Below, in pieces: positions 47,150 to 55,555 of a stretch of DNA of 64,000 nucleotides. The notes beneath the pieces were generated by a model. The model saw only the letters and a list, made by a program, of their open reading frames with translations, had not been told where the DNA came from and did no database searches. Source of the DNA: Wenyingzhuangia marina (GTDB lineage: Bacteria > Bacteroidota > Bacteroidia > Flavobacteriales > Flavobacteriaceae). The stretch's first letter is position 1; each line of letters starts with the position of its first letter. Location: the NCBI RefSeq assembly GCF_900130035.1, contig NZ_FQXQ01000006.1, forward strand, positions 1 to 64,000, written 5' to 3'. The translations under genes were made by a program, and so were the position numbers.

Positions 47150-47172
47150 TTACCTTAAGGTAAGTGTCTTAC
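47150..47172. promoter_or_regulatory. Candidate HxlR operators, site 1
   Basis: TTACCTTAAGGTAA (47150-47163) is a perfect 14-nt palindrome. It merges with GTAAG-TGT-CTTAC (47160-47172), a second perfect inverted repeat. The shared half-site is GTAAG/CTTAC. Confidence 0.6.
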
Positions 47173-47186
47173 TTTCTTTTCAGTTC

Positions 47187-47217
47187 TTGTATAAACAACA
47201 AATCCCTTTTATCTTTG
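47187..47217 (+). promoter_or_regulatory. Promoter of the NmrA-like oxidoreductase gene
   Basis: TTG (47187-47189), 20 nt, then TATCTTTG (47210-47217), a full match to the consensus. The start codon lies 57 nt downstream, after the second operator. Confidence 0.6.
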
Positions 47218-47234
47218 ACTTACCAAAAGTAAGT
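47218..47234. promoter_or_regulatory. Candidate HxlR operator, site 2
   Basis: ACTTAC-CAAAA-GTAAGT is a perfect inverted repeat that starts immediately after the -7 element, over the expected transcription start. It uses the same half-site as site 1. Confidence 0.6.
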
Positions 47235-47274
47235 AAAAAACTTTTATTACCATATAATATAAAATATATTCAAA

Positions 47275-48162
47275 ATGAAAAAAACATTGATTACAGGAGC
47301 TACAGGTGGTTTAGGAAGTACCGTTGTAGACTTTTTAAAAGCAAAAAATAAAATTGAAAACTTAGTTGTATTGGTTAGAAATACAGAAAGTGATTTAGCC
47401 AAACAATATAAAAAAGAAGGTATTGAATTTAGAATTGCAGATTATGACAATGTAGATGCTTTAGAAAATGCTTTTAAGAACATTGAAGTATTATACTTTG
47501 TTTCTGGAAGTGATATTAACAATCGTTTACCACAACATAAAAATGTAGTGGCAACAGCTAAAAAAATGGGAGTTAAGCATATTTTATACACCAGTACTGT
47601 TAGAAAAGATGAAAGCGCTTCGGCACCATTATTTCCTGTAGTAGATTCTCACAAACAAACAGAAGAACTCATCATTGCTTCAGGAATTAATTACACCATA
47701 TCAAGACATAGTTTGTATGCAGAAGTAATTCCAATGTTCATAGGAGACAAAACTCAACTATTACAAACAAAATCTATTTATTTACCAACAGCCAATGGAG
47801 CAACAGCTTTTGTTCCTAGAAAAGATTTTGCCGAAGCAGAAGCAAATATTCTGAGTAATCCTGAAACCTATGAAAATAAAATTTTAGAGTTTAACGGAAG
47901 TGAAACCATTACATTCTCTAAAATTTCTGATTTATTATCTAAAATATTAAATGAACCAATCACATATATTTCACCTGAAGAAGCTGAGTTTAAAACTAAA
48001 ATGACAGAAGTTGGTTTACCCGATTTTATTATTGATATGTTAATCATGTTTAGTTTAGGAATTGCCAACAATGAGTTTGATCAACAAACAAATGATTTAG
48101 AAACTGTTTTAGGAAGAAAAACTCAATCATTAGAAGAATTCTTATCCGAAGTTTATCAATAA
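47275..48162 (+). CDS. NmrA/QOR2-like NAD(P)-binding oxidoreductase
   Basis: A 295-residue atypical short-chain dehydrogenase. The nucleotide-binding motif GATGGLGSTVVDFL opens the protein (ITGATGGLG at residues 6-14), VVLVRN follows at the end of the second strand, and LYTSTVRKDESA lies in the expected active-site strand. The C-terminal part is a small NmrA-type substrate domain. The nearest role model is E. coli YtfG (QOR2), an NADPH quinone reductase. It is divergent from an HxlR regulator, so it is probably induced by quinones or electrophiles. Confidence 0.88.
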   Translation: MKKTLITGATGGLGSTVVDFLKAKNKIENLVVLVRNTESDLAKQYKKEGIEFRIADYDNVDALENAFKNIEVLYFVSGSDINNRLPQHKNVVATAKKMGVKHILYTSTVRKDESASAPLFPVVDSHKQTEELIIASGINYTISRHSLYAEVIPMFIGDKTQLLQTKSIYLPTANGATAFVPRKDFAEAEANILSNPETYENKILEFNGSETITFSKISDLLSKILNEPITYISPEEAEFKTKMTEVGLPDFIIDMLIMFSLGIANNEFDQQTNDLETVLGRKTQSLEEFLSEVYQ

Positions 48163-48186
48163 ATTTTACCCCAAAAAACAATCTAT

Positions 48187-48217
48187 AAAAGGCTTACATA
48201 TTTTGTAAGCCTTTTAT
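48187..48217 (+). terminator. Terminator after the NmrA-like gene
   Basis: AAAAGGCTTACA pairs with TGTAAGCCTTTT around a short loop, with a T-rich tail. Confidence 0.8.
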
Positions 48218-48273
48218 TTTACTACCTTTATAATTCTTCCTCTCCACATTATCATTCTTAATGTTGGTTTGTG

Positions 48274-48281
48274 TAACTTTG
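48274..48281 (+). promoter_or_regulatory. -7 element upstream of era
   Basis: TAACTTTG fits TAnnTTTG and lies 17 nt before the ATG of era. No good TTTG at -33 was found. Confidence 0.4.
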
Positions 48282-48298
48282 CAGTTCAATTAATACCC

Positions 48299-49180
48299 AT
48301 GACACACAAAGCAGGTTTTGTAAATATTATCGGAAATCCCAATGTTGGGAAATCTACTTTAATGAATGCCTTTGTTGGTGAAAAGTTATCTATCATCACC
48401 TCTAAAGCGCAAACAACCAGACATCGTATATTAGGAATTGTAAACGGAGATGATTATCAAATCATGTTTTCTGATACTCCAGGGATTATTAAACCGGCTT
48501 ATGAAATGCAAACTTCTATGATGGATTTTGTGAAGTCTGCTTTTGAAGATGCTGATATATTGATTTATATGGTGGAGATTGGAGAGAAAGAATTAAAAGA
48601 CGAAGCTTTTTTTAATAAAATTCAAAACTCTAAGGTTCCTGTGATGTTGTTAATCAACAAAATAGACACATCTAACCAAGAAGAAATTGAAGAAAAATTG
48701 GCTTATTGGGAAGCAAAAGTACCTAAGGCAAATGTGTATTTAATTTCTGCTTTGGAAAACTTTAACATTGAACCTGTTTTCGATAAAATTAAAGAACTAC
48801 TTCCTGAATCTCCAGCTTTTTATCCTAAAGATCAATTAACAGATAAGCCAGAACGTTTCTTTGTAAACGAAGCCATTCGCGAAAAAATATTATTAAACTA
48901 CAAAAAGGAAATTCCTTATGCAGTAGAAATTGAAACAGAGGAGTTTTTTGAGGATGATACAATCATTCGTATTCGTTCTATTATTATGGTAGAGCGTGAA
49001 ACACAAAAAGGAATTATTATTGGTCACAAAGGAGCTGCTCTAAAAAAAGTAGGAATGGAAGCCAGAAAGGATTTAGAAATATTTTTTGATAAAAAAGTAT
49101 TCCTAGAACTTTATGTAAAAGTGAATAAAAATTGGCGTTCTAACGATAGACAGTTAAAACGTTTTGGATATAAAGACTAA
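48299..49180 (+). CDS. era: GTPase Era
   Basis: Essential GTPase that binds the 3' end of 16S rRNA during small-subunit assembly. The ATG at 48299 (MTHKAGFVNIIGNPNVGKST) is preferred; an upstream start at 48269 would overlap the predicted -7 promoter element. The protein is 293 residues. G motifs are GNPNVGKST (G1), DTPG (G3), NKID (G4) and the SAL region (G5). The C-terminal KH domain has the RNA-binding loop GIIIGHKGAALKKVG. It is flanked by terminators on both sides, so it forms a single-gene unit. Confidence 0.97.
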   Translation: MTHKAGFVNIIGNPNVGKSTLMNAFVGEKLSIITSKAQTTRHRILGIVNGDDYQIMFSDTPGIIKPAYEMQTSMMDFVKSAFEDADILIYMVEIGEKELKDEAFFNKIQNSKVPVMLLINKIDTSNQEEIEEKLAYWEAKVPKANVYLISALENFNIEPVFDKIKELLPESPAFYPKDQLTDKPERFFVNEAIREKILLNYKKEIPYAVEIETEEFFEDDTIIRIRSIIMVERETQKGIIIGHKGAALKKVGMEARKDLEIFFDKKVFLELYVKVNKNWRSNDRQLKRFGYKD

Positions 49181-49181
49181 C

Positions 49182-49211
49182 AAAAAAGCCACTCAATGAG
49201 TGGCTTTTTTT
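49182..49211. terminator. Bidirectional terminator
   Basis: AAAAAAGCCACTCA pairs with TGAGTGGCTTTTTT with almost no loop. It lies between era and the convergent DinB gene and touches the latter's stop codon. Confidence 0.85.
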
Positions 49212-49725
49212 ATTTATTAAAATATCTTTCATGCAATACATTTACATGATGTTGAACATGCCCCACACATATAAATCCAAAAATTAAAGGACTTACATGT
49301 ATTCCAGAACATTCTCCTTCTCTTAAAAGCATTTCATCACTAAAGCTTTTAAACAATGCTATTGTAGAAGTTCTTACCAAAGAAAATTCTTGTAATAAAT
49401 CTTTTACAGATCTATTACTCGCGTCGGTGTGTTTGGCATATTTTTGCTCTTCAAAACCAATCAGCTCTTGTTGTTCTCCTCTAGCAATTGCCAAAGCTCT
49501 GTAAGACATAATTCTTTCGGTATCTATTAAATGCTGTAAAATATCTTTGGGAGTCCATTTTCCTTGTTGATACTGATAATCCTGTTGTTTAACTAATAAT
49601 TCTTTTAAATTTTCTAAAATGTTTTGTGAACTAGTTAAAGCTTCTAAAACTGTTTCTTTTTCTGATACTAAATCTATATACCTATCATAAAAGAAAGGCA
49701 TCTCTTTTATATTAGTTTTTTTCAT
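49210..49725 (-). CDS. DinB-family protein
   Basis: A 171-residue four-helix bundle of the DinB/YfiT-like superfamily. The metal-binding His residues appear in QHLIDTERI (His at about 66) and in GHVQHHVNVL near the C-terminus. The KWTPKDILQHL block is typical. Family members act as thiol-dependent transferases (for example with bacillithiol) or are of unknown activity; the substrate is not predicted. It lies 6 nt after the remB-like gene and is probably in that transcript. Confidence 0.85.
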   Translation of the reverse strand: MKKTNIKEMPFFYDRYIDLVSEKETVLEALTSSQNILENLKELLVKQQDYQYQQGKWTPKDILQHLIDTERIMSYRALAIARGEQQELIGFEEQKYAKHTDASNRSVKDLLQEFSLVRTSTIALFKSFSDEMLLREGECSGIHVSPLIFGFICVGHVQHHVNVLHERYFNK

Positions 49726-49731
49726 TTGGTA

Positions 49732-51429
49732 TTAATAATCTCTATAGTTGTTAAATAAATCGGCTTTTACCCCTACCACAAACCACTGGGTATTTTCCAC
49801 ATTAAAAGTATAACCAGTAGATTCTGGTACAATTCCTATTCTGGTAATAGGACTGTCTGATTTAAAATTACGAATTAAAGCTCCAGCAAACAATTTAAAA
49901 TTATTAGATGGGTTGATTAAATAACTTACTTCCATATCTACATTTAAAGTAGTGGCTACATTTCCCTGTAAAAACTTCTGATTGTAATCTCCATTTCTTT
50001 CTGTTGCCAACACAAATATATTTCCTCCATATGAGATGGAATCTCCATCTATATCAAACCCTTTTTTACCATATACTACTTTTGCATGTGCTCCCCAACG
50101 GTTTTTATGATACCTAGCAATAAACACTGTTTCCCAAAAGTTAGCTCCCCATAAATGAGCCAATGGCTGTCCAAAATGAGCGTAATTATGTTGCTGCTCG
50201 TGCGAATAAGTAAATCTTGTTACTTTGTTATATTCAGCTTGTAATTGTAAGCCTTTCACTTTAAAAGCATCAAAAAATTTAGCTCCAATTTGAATGGCAT
50301 TTTTATTTGCCCAATATCGATTTTGAGGTTTAAAAAATTCAGCTGCTTTAAAATCATCTAATAAAAATTGTCCGTAAAAAATATTATTTTCTCCTAATCT
50401 ATATTTCATATCCATTCCTACAATTCCGTTCCCAGAATCTTCACCATTGGCAAATTCTAAATTTTTATAAAAAATAATAGGATTTAAATATTCTGCAGGA
50501 TAAGCTCCAGAACCTCCTGCATTGTCGGTAATAATTCCTTCAAAAATACCCAAATTAAATTTAGGAGTTACATTCCAACTTAAGTGATGTAATGTTCCAT
50601 ATTTTCTTTTATGACCATAATTCATTCCCGCCGAAGCATCATCAATAGAATAATTAAAATCTTTTAGCCACATATACATATTTGTGTATTGCACCTTTCC
50701 TACAGTGGTGGTAATTCTTGCATAGGTGCTTGGAGCAGAAACATCAGACAAAAACAAAGAACGATATCCATCTCCTATAAAATTTTGTCCATGACCAAAT
50801 TGCACATTAAAAAATTTACTGGGCGTATAAGAAACATATCCTGTGGAAATTCCGTAATCCATTCCATAAGCTCCAAAACCTTTGGCTTTCCCTCTTCCAG
50901 GTACCAACCCACTTGCATCTTCTGGTTGATTGATTTTTATATAATCGTAAATAAATTGTGTGTATTCAGTTTGACTTTCAAAAGCCGAGGCACTATAAGA
51001 AAACTTACTTCCCAATTGTCCTTCAATTTTTAAAATTCTTGTGTTATTAATTGTGGTTCCAACATCTGTATTATCTACTCCTGCATCTACATCTAAAAGT
51101 ATATCCAGATTAAACCAATAGTCGTTTCCTCTAACAGCTACCAAATGTTCATTCCATAACTTTCTTCCTCCCCAAGATTTTTTATCTCTAAGTAAATTAG
51201 TCTTATACTTATCTAAATCTGCAACCTTGCTCACTGCATGATAAACATATGGTTTTATAGCTGTATGACTATTTTCAGCCTGATAAATTCCTTGCTCAAA
51301 AACACTATAACTAGCATGATTAAATGGAATTCTTAACTGACTTTCATGTTCTGGAAAGAATGTTTCTTTTTCTTGAGCATTTAAAATATTTGCTCCTAAT
51401 AATAATCCCCAAATAATTTTTTTCATCAT
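49732..51429 (-). CDS. remB: RemB-like outer-membrane gliding motility protein
   Basis: A 565-residue protein with a signal peptide (MMKKIIWGLLLGANILNAQ). After a short N-terminal region the rest is a long series of amphipathic strands with aromatic belts (GYVSYTPSKFFNVQFGHGQNFIGDGYRS, GVDNTDVGTTINNTRI, WFVVGVKADLFNNYRDY), as in large outer-membrane barrels. The length and order match RemB of Flavobacterium johnsoniae, which contributes to gliding. A Wzi-like capsule-assembly barrel is the alternative. It overlaps the acyltransferase gene by 4 nt, so the two are translationally coupled. Confidence 0.65.
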   Translation of the reverse strand: MMKKIIWGLLLGANILNAQEKETFFPEHESQLRIPFNHASYSVFEQGIYQAENSHTAIKPYVYHAVSKVADLDKYKTNLLRDKKSWGGRKLWNEHLVAVRGNDYWFNLDILLDVDAGVDNTDVGTTINNTRILKIEGQLGSKFSYSASAFESQTEYTQFIYDYIKINQPEDASGLVPGRGKAKGFGAYGMDYGISTGYVSYTPSKFFNVQFGHGQNFIGDGYRSLFLSDVSAPSTYARITTTVGKVQYTNMYMWLKDFNYSIDDASAGMNYGHKRKYGTLHHLSWNVTPKFNLGIFEGIITDNAGGSGAYPAEYLNPIIFYKNLEFANGEDSGNGIVGMDMKYRLGENNIFYGQFLLDDFKAAEFFKPQNRYWANKNAIQIGAKFFDAFKVKGLQLQAEYNKVTRFTYSHEQQHNYAHFGQPLAHLWGANFWETVFIARYHKNRWGAHAKVVYGKKGFDIDGDSISYGGNIFVLATERNGDYNQKFLQGNVATTLNVDMEVSYLINPSNNFKLFAGALIRNFKSDSPITRIGIVPESTGYTFNVENTQWFVVGVKADLFNNYRDY

Positions 51430-52004
51430 GATATTCTAGTCACTGTATCGTTAGTCAACTTATATTCTTGCAAACTTTCTTTACAAACAGCCATGCCGTC
51501 TGCATCAAATTTTAACCTATGTCCGTATTCACTTACCCATCCTATTTGCTTTGATGGATTTCCAACCACTAAAGCATAAGATTTCACCTCTTTTGTTACT
51601 ACAGCACCTGCTCCAATCATGGCAAACTCTCCAATGGTATTTCCACATAAAATTGTAGCATTAGCTCCAATACTAGCTCCTTTTTTTACCGAAGTAACTT
51701 TGTATTCATCTTTTCTAATAATAGCACTGCGGGGATTGATAACATTGGTAAATACCATAGAAGGCCCTAAAAAAACATCGTCTTCACATTCCACACCGGT
51801 ATAAATAGAAACATTATTTTGCACTTTTACGTTTCTACCTAATTTTACAAAAGGTGACACCACTACATTCTGACCAATGTTACAAACCTCTCCTATTTCT
51901 GAATGAGGCATAATATGACTAAAATGCCATATTTTGGTTCCTTTTCCAATCTTAGCTCCCTCATCTATAACTGCTGTTTCGTGGACAAAAAATTCTTGAG
52001 ACAT
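51426..52004 (-). CDS. Left-handed beta-helix acyltransferase (WbpD/WlbB-like)
   Basis: A 192-residue hexapeptide-repeat acetyltransferase. Repeats of the [LIV]-G-x-x form are visible throughout (IGKGTKIWHFSHIM, IGQNVVVSPFVKLGRNV, IGANATILCGNTIGEFAMIGAGAVV). The catalytic His is probably in KIWHFSH. The ending VGNPSKQIGWVSEYG is typical of enzymes that N-acetylate UDP-3-amino sugars for O-antigen or capsule. Its stop overlaps the start of the RemB-like gene by 4 nt, suggesting a link to a surface polysaccharide or glycan. Confidence 0.85.
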   Translation of the reverse strand: MSQEFFVHETAVIDEGAKIGKGTKIWHFSHIMPHSEIGEVCNIGQNVVVSPFVKLGRNVKVQNNVSIYTGVECEDDVFLGPSMVFTNVINPRSAIIRKDEYKVTSVKKGASIGANATILCGNTIGEFAMIGAGAVVTKEVKSYALVVGNPSKQIGWVSEYGHRLKFDADGMAVCKESLQEYKLTNDTVTRIS

Positions 52005-52032
52005 ATTATCTAATATTTTTATTTATCAACTT

Positions 52033-52947
52033 TTATATTAATTTTTCTTTCCAAGATTTCCATTTGTATTTTTTAGAAAACACAAACAATAAAACAGGAT
52101 ATAAAATTGCTATGGCAACTAATTCCATTATTAAACTTGGTGAAGATGTATCTTTGAAAATAGCGGCTGTTTGAAAAGCTGTCCAATCTGTAGTGACCAA
52201 CAAAGCTGATATTAAATTGTTTGCTGCATGAAAACCTAAAGACAATTCCATTCCTTCATCCATTAAAGTCATGACTCCTAATAAAAATCCAGTTCCTATA
52301 TAAAAAACCATGATTCCGTAACCCAATTCCTTTACTTCAGGATTTGCATAATGTAACAGTCCAAAAATGACTGATGTAACTACCAAAGGCATCCACTTGG
52401 TTCTAGTGCTTACTCCTAAAGCTTGCATTAAATAACCCCTAAACACATACTCTTCAAAACTTGTTTGAATAGGAATTAGTATGATAGATAATAGAAGTAA
52501 TACTGCAAATTTCTTTGCATCAAAATTCCAAACAATACTTTCTGGACTCAGAAAATAACTGATTCCATTCAACAAAACAATCATACTTCCCCAGAAGAAA
52601 AAAGAAAAAAACACACGTTTAAAATCTATTTTAGTTCTACTAGTAGTTAAATTTATCCAACTTTGTTTGTGTATTTTTTTTATAACCAAATACAATGTAA
52701 TCATCCCTCCAACAAAAGGTAACATCATATAAAACATAGACAGATTACTGTCCATTAAAGTATATAAGTAATTTAAATCTTCAACTCTTGAAGCATCGGC
52801 TGTTCCTTCAGCAATTTTATTAGCAACTACTATATTATAAGGTAAAGAAAATACTAAAGCACCAATCACCACTAAAATGATTCCCAACACGTAATTCCAA
52901 ATACTGTGATTTGCTTTATATGCTTGTGCTAAAAATCTATTTTCCAT
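52033..52947 (-). CDS. CPBP-family intramembrane protease
   Basis: A 304-residue membrane protein with about seven to eight hydrophobic segments. The CPBP (Abi/Rce1-like) motifs are SFEEYVFRGYLMQ (Glu165-Glu166, Arg170), IFGLLHYANP (His199) and a third His in LGFHAANNLI. It is likely an intramembrane metalloprotease or a CaaX-like enzyme with an unknown substrate. It overlaps menC by 19 nt, so the pair is coupled. Confidence 0.9.
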   Translation of the reverse strand: MENRFLAQAYKANHSIWNYVLGIILVVIGALVFSLPYNIVVANKIAEGTADASRVEDLNYLYTLMDSNLSMFYMMLPFVGGMITLYLVIKKIHKQSWINLTTSRTKIDFKRVFFSFFFWGSMIVLLNGISYFLSPESIVWNFDAKKFAVLLLLSIILIPIQTSFEEYVFRGYLMQALGVSTRTKWMPLVVTSVIFGLLHYANPEVKELGYGIMVFYIGTGFLLGVMTLMDEGMELSLGFHAANNLISALLVTTDWTAFQTAAIFKDTSSPSLIMELVAIAILYPVLLFVFSKKYKWKSWKEKLI

Positions 52948-53963
52948 GCTTTGTCTTTGTTGTATTTAATATTTCCATTTACAACTTCTAAAGGACTTTC
53001 AATATTATTGGTAAACAAACTACCTGTTCCCAAACCTTGAGGCATTGTTACCCCCAAAGTATAGGTATATTGACTAATGGCGTTTAACCCAATATTACTT
53101 TCCAAAGCAGAGGTAATCCAATAGGGAATATTTAAAGAATTGGCAATTTCAATCCACTCATTACAACCTCTAAAACCACCTACCAAACTAGGTTTTAAAA
53201 TAATATATTGTGGATGAATATTTTTTAACAGGGCTACTTTCTCTTCATATTTAAAAACACCGATCAATTCTTCATCTAAAGCAACTGGTACTGGAGATTT
53301 AGAACACAAATCTCTCATTGCATTTAGTTCTCCTTGTTTAATAGGCTGTTCAATAGAATGAATTCCTAACATGGCTAAACGCTCTAATTTACGTAAGGCA
53401 TTTTGTGGATCAAAGGCCCCATTAGCATCTACTCTTAATGTGATTTCTTTAGGGGTAAATCTTTCTCTAATACTACTTAGTAATTTAATTTCTGTATCAA
53501 AATCTATCGCTCCAATTTTCATTTTGATGGTAGAAAACCCAGCTTTAATTTTATCAGCAACTTGCTCTTTCATAAAAGCTTCACTCCCCATCCAAATCAA
53601 TCCATTGATAGGGATAACATCTTCTCCATTTGTAAATTCTGAAGGAAACAAATCAAATCCATTAGAACTTTCTAAGGACAAAAAAGCTTGTTCTAATCCA
53701 AATTGAATAGATGGAAACTCAATTAACTCCTTCCATAAAACATCTATTCCTAAATGAATATTTTGACAAGCCCATTTTAAATTGGCCTCATAATCTGGTC
53801 TATCATCTGCACTTAAACCTCTAAACACACCTGTTTCTCCGTATCCTATTTTTCCATCCTTTTCTAAAATAATAAAATAGGTTTCTTTGGTTTTTAAAAT
53901 CCCTCTTGAAGTCCCCGAAGCTTGCTTAAAATCAAGGATGTATTTTTTATAATTTGCTTTCAT
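52929..53963 (-). CDS. menC: o-Succinylbenzoate synthase
   Basis: Enolase-superfamily enzyme that dehydrates SHCHC to o-succinylbenzoate in menaquinone synthesis. In 344 residues the key groups are STIKMKIG (catalytic Lys149 of the KxK motif), the metal ligands Asp179 (LRVDANGAF), Glu205 (SIEQP) and Asp230 (ALDEELIG), and Lys257 in ILKPSLVGG. It lies in one direction with CPBP downstream, and near menA. A terminator separates it from the SRPBCC gene upstream. Confidence 0.93.
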   Translation of the reverse strand: MKANYKKYILDFKQASGTSRGILKTKETYFIILEKDGKIGYGETGVFRGLSADDRPDYEANLKWACQNIHLGIDVLWKELIEFPSIQFGLEQAFLSLESSNGFDLFPSEFTNGEDVIPINGLIWMGSEAFMKEQVADKIKAGFSTIKMKIGAIDFDTEIKLLSSIRERFTPKEITLRVDANGAFDPQNALRKLERLAMLGIHSIEQPIKQGELNAMRDLCSKSPVPVALDEELIGVFKYEEKVALLKNIHPQYIILKPSLVGGFRGCNEWIEIANSLNIPYWITSALESNIGLNAISQYTYTLGVTMPQGLGTGSLFTNNIESPLEVVNGNIKYNKDKAWKIDF

Positions 53964-53968
53964 ACACT

Positions 53969-53998
53969 AAAAAACCTTTTGGATTTAACCAAAAGGCT
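53969..53998 (-). terminator. Terminator after the SRPBCC gene
   Basis: On the minus strand GCCTTTTGG, a short loop, CCAAAAGGTTTTTT: a stem followed by a T-run. It ends 6 nt before the menC start. Confidence 0.7.
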
Positions 53999-54020
53999 TT
54001 GATTTTATTAAACATGATAA

Positions 54021-54551
54021 TTATTCTTCTAATATTGATTTGGCGTTTTGCAAACCTTTTTCTAAATCAGAGCCTTTTAACTTATTTACATCAACGAGCA
54101 TCATAAAAACACTTTGTAAGGCTCCATAGTATAAATCTTGTCCCCATATAACTTTGGTATCAGTTCCATTGTCATCAAACTTAAAAAATGTGGTTGAGTT
54201 GAATTCAACAGGTTTTTCAATTCTTAACTCAGAAATAATTTCTTTATTAGGGATCATTTCTATAATTTCCTGTTCTCCAACTCCAACTCGCTTATGTTCT
54301 GATTTCCATGCGCGAACAGAACCTACAGTGTTCCCAACTCCTCTATATTCATGTACTGTATTTGGATCTAAAGTTTGTAAAACATCATATTCCTCTATAT
54401 TTTGTAAAGAGGCAAAATAAGGGTAAACTACATCTATTGGTTTCTCTATAATAATTGATCTCTGAATCGTTTCAGATTTAGGAGCAATCATTATCAAAAT
54501 TAAAAGTATTGCAATAATGACTACAGATCCATATAGGAAAAATTTTTTCAT
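54021..54551 (-). CDS. Membrane-anchored SRPBCC (START-like) domain protein
   Basis: A 176-residue protein. One N-terminal hydrophobic helix (VVIIAILLILIMIA) is followed by a START-like lipid-binding fold, beginning IQRSIIIEKPIDVVYPYFASLQN, with VGSVRAWKSEHKRVGVGEQEI and a C-terminal helix ending LQNAKSILEE. It resembles polyketide-cyclase/dehydrase-type proteins that bind small hydrophobic ligands. It could be anchored to the inner membrane, facing either side. The ligand is unknown. It is followed by its own terminator. Confidence 0.8.
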   Translation of the reverse strand: MKKFFLYGSVVIIAILLILIMIAPKSETIQRSIIIEKPIDVVYPYFASLQNIEEYDVLQTLDPNTVHEYRGVGNTVGSVRAWKSEHKRVGVGEQEIIEMIPNKEIISELRIEKPVEFNSTTFFKFDDNGTDTKVIWGQDLYYGALQSVFMMLVDVNKLKGSDLEKGLQNAKSILEE

Positions 54552-54582
54552 TTTTATTAGTTTTACAAGTTCCTTAAAAGTA

Positions 54583-55476
54583 TTAAATAATTAATCCTAA
54601 ACCAAAAAGGAGCGAAAACAAAAAAGTACTTAAAGCCACTTTTTTTAATTCAGGATCTAATAATACTGCTTCTTTATTGGTATAAACTGTTTTGATGTGT
54701 TTTAGTAAAGGAACAAAAGCTATTAAAAATAAATATGCTTTAAAAGAATACCCCATAGCAACTACATAATAAATAGTCGATAACATTCCAACAATCAATA
54801 ATATATAATGATAAATCTTTGCTTTATTAGCCCCTAGTTTTACTGCCATTGTGTTTTTGTTGGATTGGATGTCAGATAATCTATCTCTCATATTATTCAA
54901 GTTTAATACTCCAACACTAAACAGTCCAATCGTAATAGCGGGTAAAAACGATAAAGTAGAAACTTCTTGAGTATATAAAAATTCACACCCAACTACTCCT
55001 AGCAATCCAAAAAACAAAAAGACAAAAAGATCTCCAAAACCTGAATATCCATACGCTCCTTTTCCCATGGTATATTTCATAGCTGCTCCAATAGAAGCCA
55101 AGCCAAGTAAAAAGAAAACAATAGATAACATAAAGTTTTCACTACCAAAAGAAACATAAATTAACAACAAAGCTATTATTAGAGTAATTGCAATGGTTAC
55201 ATAAATACCTTTTAACATTTGCTTTGGAGAAATAGCTCCACTTTGTAAGGCTCGTTGTGGGCCTACTCTATTTTCGTTGTCTGTTCCCTTTACTCCATCT
55301 CCGTAATCATTAGCAAAGTTAGACAGCACCTGAAATCCAACAGTTGTTAACAAAGCCAACACACAAATATCCCAACGAAAAACTCCTTTTGAAACTGCTA
55401 AAAAACTTCCGGTAATTACTCCTGACAACGACAATGGCAAAGTTCTAAGTCTTGCCGCTTGAATCCAATGTTTCAT
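54583..55476 (-). CDS. menA: 1,4-dihydroxy-2-naphthoate polyprenyltransferase
   Basis: UbiA-superfamily membrane enzyme that attaches the prenyl tail to DHNA in menaquinone synthesis. In 297 residues with about eight membrane helices, the Mg-diphosphate motif NDYGDGVKGTD is at about 56-66. The second acidic motif DRLSDIQSN lies further on. RTLPLSLSGVITG near the N-terminus is typical of MenA. It serves the same pathway as menC nearby and lies downstream of the electron-transfer genes, separated by a large hairpin. Confidence 0.93.
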   Translation of the reverse strand: MKHWIQAARLRTLPLSLSGVITGSFLAVSKGVFRWDICVLALLTTVGFQVLSNFANDYGDGVKGTDNENRVGPQRALQSGAISPKQMLKGIYVTIAITLIIALLLIYVSFGSENFMLSIVFFLLGLASIGAAMKYTMGKGAYGYSGFGDLFVFLFFGLLGVVGCEFLYTQEVSTLSFLPAITIGLFSVGVLNLNNMRDRLSDIQSNKNTMAVKLGANKAKIYHYILLIVGMLSTIYYVVAMGYSFKAYLFLIAFVPLLKHIKTVYTNKEAVLLDPELKKVALSTFLFSLLFGLGLII

Positions 55477-55487
55477 ATTTTATTCAT

Positions 55488-55532
55488 AAAAAAAATGACT
55501 ATAAAACACTTATAAAGTGTGACATAGTCACT
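55488..55532 (-). terminator. Two-tier hairpin terminator after the CCG-domain gene
   Basis: A nested stem with outer arms TGACTAT/ATAGTCA and inner arms ACACTT/AAGTGT around a 3-nt loop. On the minus strand it is followed by T8. It ends transcription of the FeS genes before menA. Confidence 0.75.
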
Positions 55533-55555
55533 TTTAAAATTTTTGTTTTTTAATA

